Positions 44,515 to 46,945 of a stretch of 46,945 nucleotides of DNA are shown here, in pieces; position 1 is the stretch's first letter; each line of letters opens with the position of its first letter. The position numbers and the translations under genes are program-made. The DNA comes from Acidimicrobiia bacterium (lineage in GTDB: Bacteria; Actinomycetota; Acidimicrobiia; Acidimicrobiales; AC-14): positions 1 to 46,945 of the forward strand of contig JAHFUP010000036.1 of NCBI GenBank assembly GCA_023265025.1, read 5' to 3'. The notes beneath the pieces were generated by a model. It was given only the letters and a program-made list of their open reading frames with translations. It made no database searches and was not told where the DNA came from.

Positions 44515-44658
44515 TCGCTCGTGTCGGTCCGGGGGTGCCCGAAAGGTCAGGTTGCCCTTCCCTCCAGGTCTCGGAATCGGGCCGGCGCGCAGATTGGCGC
44601 AGGCGCGTCATTGCCGCACGATTCCCTTGTTCACCCACGACAACAGGAGGAAGTCGCC
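44515..44658 (+). promoter_or_regulatory. conserved leader of the small secreted peptide, copy 2
   Basis: Same element as 40487-40630. The hairpin at 44581-44604 has one changed base in its second arm (GCGCAGGC). Identity stays high right up to the AGGAGG ribosome site and falls off before about 44515. Confidence 0.6.
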
Positions 44659-44850
44659 ATGAACCGCACCGCCCGGGTCCTCAGCACGATCACCCTGTCC
44701 CTCGGCATTTCTGGCTTTGCCGGCGCCGGCGCAGCTGGCGCCCAGGAGATGGAGCACGGCCGCCGGCCCACGGCCCGAGAGGTTCAGACCAACCAGGTAA
44801 AGACCCAGGACGCGGCGATGAACGGCTTCGCCGGCTACATCCGGGGTTGA
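44659..44850 (+). CDS. small secreted peptide, copy 2
   Basis: 63 residues from ATG 44659 (AGGAGG at 44645-44650). Signal peptide MNRTARVLSTITLSLGISG with AGA-Q cleavage; mature part QEMEHGRRPTAREVQTNQVK and on to NGFAGYIRG. It is the partner of 40295-40486 in inverted orientation about 4.2 kb away. The mature peptide has no Cys, a basic start and a helix-prone middle, and its N-terminal Gln could cyclise. Function is unknown; a signal, toxin-like or matrix peptide are all open. Confidence 0.8.
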   Translation: MNRTARVLSTITLSLGISGFAGAGAAGAQEMEHGRRPTAREVQTNQVKTQDAAMNGFAGYIRG

Positions 44851-45238
44851 CCCCCGCCGACGTGCCGGGGGGGTCCGGACTGACCCACCGTCGCGGGGGC
44901 GCGTCGCTACGAAGCAGCCGAGGTGATCGGCTAGCGCCTGAACCGACCGTGCCTGACATCGTTCGCTTTGACAATGGCAGCGGGACGCCGGTCGGGTTGG
45001 GGCAAGCTCGCTCCAGTGCCGGCGGTCCGGTGAGCCGAGAGGAGAGCCGGCCCCTCGGGCGAGGCGTACCGATCAGGCTCCGATGCGGCCGTTCCCGGAC
45101 ACGCTTTGCACCGCCCCGGCGAAATAGCGCGGACCCCGAGGGGGAACGACCGAGTCCCGTCGCAGGATCGCCCAGCGGCACCCCCTCGGCGAACCATCCA
45201 CGACGACGAAGACGTCATCGCAATTGCCGAACAATGGA
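44851..45238. other. intergenic stretch without a supported gene
   Basis: Starts with the CCCCCGCC part of the hairpin after the small peptide stop. The rest carries only short shadow frames. No tRNA, promoter pair or mobile-element end was recognised. Confidence 0.4.
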
Positions 45239-45450
45239 ATGGCGAGTGTCCGCTACATGGTCGACGACGTCAAACGAGGCGATCGCCGTCGACACGACGT
45301 TCCTCGACTACGCGCTGACTTCTCGCTGCGGCCGGCCCTTCGCCTGACATCAAGCGCGGCAATCTCCGCCTGCCCCTCGCCGGACGGGCGCTCCGCGGGC
45401 CGGCCGATGCCGGACGGGGCGACGCCCTGCCGCCGACGACCCCTTCGAGG
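45239..45450 (+). pseudogene. decayed VOC-family gene
   Basis: ATG 45239 begins MASVRYMVDDV, a typical VOC start, but then the frame is lost. The next pieces of the same fold are found in other frames: EAIAVDTTFLDYAL, DFSLRPA and DIKRGNLRLPLAGR. At least three frame changes are needed, including one apparent insertion, so this is more likely a true remnant than a single sequencing error. Confidence 0.5.
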
Positions 45451-45461
45451 GAGGCGGTCAG

Positions 45462-45467
45462 TAGGCT
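45462..45467 (+). promoter_or_regulatory. -10 box TAGGCT before the lipoprotein gene
   Basis: TAGGCT ends 7 nt before GTG 45475. It is the same sequence and spacing as the box before the NRPS operon (22474-22479). Confidence 0.45.
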
Positions 45468-45474
45468 CGCGGCT

Positions 45475-45900
45475 GTGCCGAGGAGGTTCGCCTGGCTTCT
45501 TACGGCCGTGCTGGTGGCGACGACGTCGTGCTCCTCACCTTCCGAGGTGAGCGGCACAGTCGTAGATGGGCGAACGCAGTAGCCGATCCGCGGCGCATCC
45601 GTCGCGGTTCGTGAGCGGACGTCGGTCACGGACCCGACCGGACACTTCCGCCTCAAAGGCGTGGCAGCCGACGCGGAGGTCCGGGTCTCGGCCAAGAACT
45701 ACGAGGAAGTGATCGCCGAAGCGACCAAGAACGCCTTGATTCGCCTCACTCCGATTCCCGTGGCTGGAACCGTGGTCAGTAGTTCACGAGCAACGGCCTT
45801 CGCTCCAGCCTGATGGCTGGGGGGTCGACGTCGGCCGAGACCTCTCGAGATGGCGCGTTTACGCTCTACGGCCTCGGAGCCCGCGTTGGTGGGCGCCAGC
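45475..45900 (+). pseudogene. lipoprotein with carboxypeptidase-regulatory-like repeats, interrupted
   Basis: GTG 45475 gives a lipoprotein signal MPRRFAWLLTAVLVATTSC with the lipid Cys at residue 19, then SEVSGTVVDGRTQ. An in-frame TAG follows at 45580-45582. The same frame continues beyond it as a good beta-sandwich repeat (PIRGASVAVRERTSVTDPTG, HFRLKGVAADAEVRVSAKNY) to TGA 45811-45813. A second repeat is then found in the -1 frame (GSTSAETSRDGAFTLYGLGA). It therefore carries a nonsense codon plus a frame break. Readthrough is possible but decay or sequence error is simpler. Confidence 0.6.
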
Positions 45901-45918
45901 GGCGCCAACGGCCACTGA

Positions 45919-46704
45919 TCAGCCGTCCACCGATGCCGGGGCGATCCGGGAGGCGAAGCCGGCGACCAGGTCGACGACCTCGTCGGCCGCGGTGAACGTC
46001 AGCATGTGGCCCCGGCCGCGGATCTCGGCCACTTCGACCTGCGGTACCTCCTGGCGTAGCACGTCCAGGTCGCAGGGGAAGATGCCGGCCACGTAGAGCA
46101 TCGGGCAGGTGAGCGAGCGGAGGGCAGGGCGGGCGTCGTGGCTCACGAAGCCCCGCCAGCTCGACGCCAGCACCCGCTGGCCGGCTGCGGAGACCATGGC
46201 CATGGCTCCGGCGCGGTCCGCTTCGGAGACCTCGGGCGGGAAGATCCACCGGTCGGAGAAGGTGCGGACGGCGCCCAGCCACCCGTCGCCCTCCAGTCCT
46301 TCGGCCATGGCCAGCGCCCCGGCCTCGAAGTCGGGCCCGGGCACGGTGGGACCGTCGAGGATGACCAGGCCGCCGACGAGGTCAGGGCGGCGGGCGGCCA
46401 GCTCGTAGGCCACCTTGTCGAAGCCGTGCTGGACGAGGACCACCCGGTGGAGGCCGAGCTCCTCGCAGAGGCCGGCGAGCTCGTCGGCGAACAGGTCGAC
46501 GGTGAGCTCGCCGTCGGGCATGCCCGACTCACCATGGCCGGCGCGGTCGATGGCCACGACGCGGTGGTCGCGCGCCAGCGTCGGCGCCTCCATGTCGAAA
46601 TGGTGCAGGTTCCCCCCGAAGCCGTGGACCAGCAGCAGCGGCGGCGCGCCGGTCCCGGTATCGGTGTAGTTGATCGTTGTGTCGTTGATGGTCGTGGTGG
46701 CCAT
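45919..46704 (-). CDS. alpha/beta-hydrolase-fold protein lacking the usual nucleophile serine
   Basis: 261 residues from ATG 46704 (GGAGGGG 6 nt upstream). Fold signs: LLLVHGFGGNLHHFD, VVAIDRAGHGESG, a strand VVLVQHGFDKVAYELA at the nucleophile elbow, LTCPMLYVAGIFP and a late GRGHMLTFTAADEV with His. At the elbow the family pattern G-H-S-x-G reads Q-H-G-F-D, so the nucleophile position is Gly94. It is either non-catalytic, a cofactor-free lyase/binding type, or uses another residue. It lies downstream of a LuxR-type fragment on the same strand. Confidence 0.85.
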   Translation of the reverse strand: MATTTINDTTINYTDTGTGAPPLLLVHGFGGNLHHFDMEAPTLARDHRVVAIDRAGHGESGMPDGELTVDLFADELAGLCEELGLHRVVLVQHGFDKVAYELAARRPDLVGGLVILDGPTVPGPDFEAGALAMAEGLEGDGWLGAVRTFSDRWIFPPEVSEADRAGAMAMVSAAGQRVLASSWRGFVSHDARPALRSLTCPMLYVAGIFPCDLDVLRQEVPQVEVAEIRGRGHMLTFTAADEVVDLVAGFASRIAPASVDG

Positions 46705-46816
46705 GGCCGTCCCCTCCATAGTGGTGGTGTCGTCGAGTATCAGGAGACCACGAACGGGCCGTCGCCCGCATCGGCCGAACAGGCCATCGGCCTGCGGGGT
46801 GCAGGGATAGTGAGAA

Positions 46817-46945
46817 CTATGTAGGGCGTCGCATTGCCCAAGCCGTGGCCTCGGCCGGTTCCGAGTGCCGAGCCTCACGTAGACGTTAGCCACGTGCCGG
46901 TTCACTATGAGGAGCGACAGGCCGAGGCGGCCCGCGATCTCATTG
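46817..46945 (-). CDS. C-terminal end of a LuxR-type regulator (partial, frame break)
   Basis: From the right edge the minus strand reads NEIAGRLGLSLLIVNRHVANVY, split, then VRLGTRNR, the recognition part of a LuxR/FixJ helix-turn-helix. After RNR the frame loses pattern, but the -1 frame gives AEATAWAMRRPT and a TAG at 46817-46819, the usual end of such proteins. One lost G in the CGGCC at about 46853-46858 explains the break. The rest of the gene is outside the window. Confidence 0.7.

Overview
The window is very GC-rich (about 70 percent by eye) with densely packed genes. Start/stop overlaps of the GTGA, ATGA and TGATG type are common, and several genes start 6-10 nt after a TAnnnT box with no Shine-Dalgarno sequence (leaderless). 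Together with a TIGR03086-like mycothiol-type protein, an archaeal-type aspartyl-tRNA synthetase, GYD and VOC proteins and secreted Ser/Thr-repeat proteins, this points to an actinobacterium. The secreted-protein style recalls Acidimicrobiia, but the class is a guess. No rRNA, tRNA, CRISPR array or intact insertion sequence was seen.

Region 1 (0-20 kb), secreted proteins, peptide transport and oxidative enzymes. There are three secreted proteins of one family (5019, 10689 and 14945; choice-of-anchor-P-like), a P-domain/RTX surface protein, a dipeptide-type ABC importer whose fused double ATPase (3036-4790) lies apart from the permease-permease-binding protein operon (10642 down to 7045), and two animal-type haem peroxidases (1495-3012, 17150-18607). 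It also holds a signal-less DUF1508/beta-helix protein, a signal-less subtilase followed by an I9-like inhibitor/propeptide reading frame that has no usable start codon, and a chorismate-lyase-like protein. A minus-strand series then runs MBL hydrolase, AspRS, VOC, GYD, HAD.

Region 2 (22.4-38.8 kb), a small nonribosomal peptide cluster. Three translationally coupled plus-strand proteins (22487-32420) converge on a minus-strand group of glycosyltransferase, class III aminotransferase, VOC protein and acyl-ligase-carrier protein. The first NRPS protein is unusual: a condensation domain sits between two remnants of a CoA-ligase-type adenylation domain. The second is A-methyltransferase-T-C with a hand-derived glycine-like code, which suggests N-methylglycine. 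The third is A-T-C with no thioesterase. A simple model is acyl starter (loaded by 32410-34071), then N-Me-Gly, then one more residue, released by the last C domain and modified by glycosylation or transamination. A PadR regulator faces an alpha/beta hydrolase across a promoter that carries two copies of a palindromic operator.

Region 3 (38.9-46.9 kb), a patchwork of damaged genes. Many reading frames here break by an apparent loss of one base: an unknown gene at 38901, a small gene at 40718, a GNAT, a gamma-glutamyltransferase, a lipoprotein and a LuxR fragment. Either the assembly is error-prone here or the region is decaying. Embedded in it are two nearly identical genes for a 63-residue secreted peptide (40295-40486 and 44659-44850), in inverted orientation, each preceded by the same roughly 140-nt leader. 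This is the best candidate in the window for an undescribed secreted-peptide system. A palindromic element of about 50 bp also occurs twice (6989-7040, 34524-34574).
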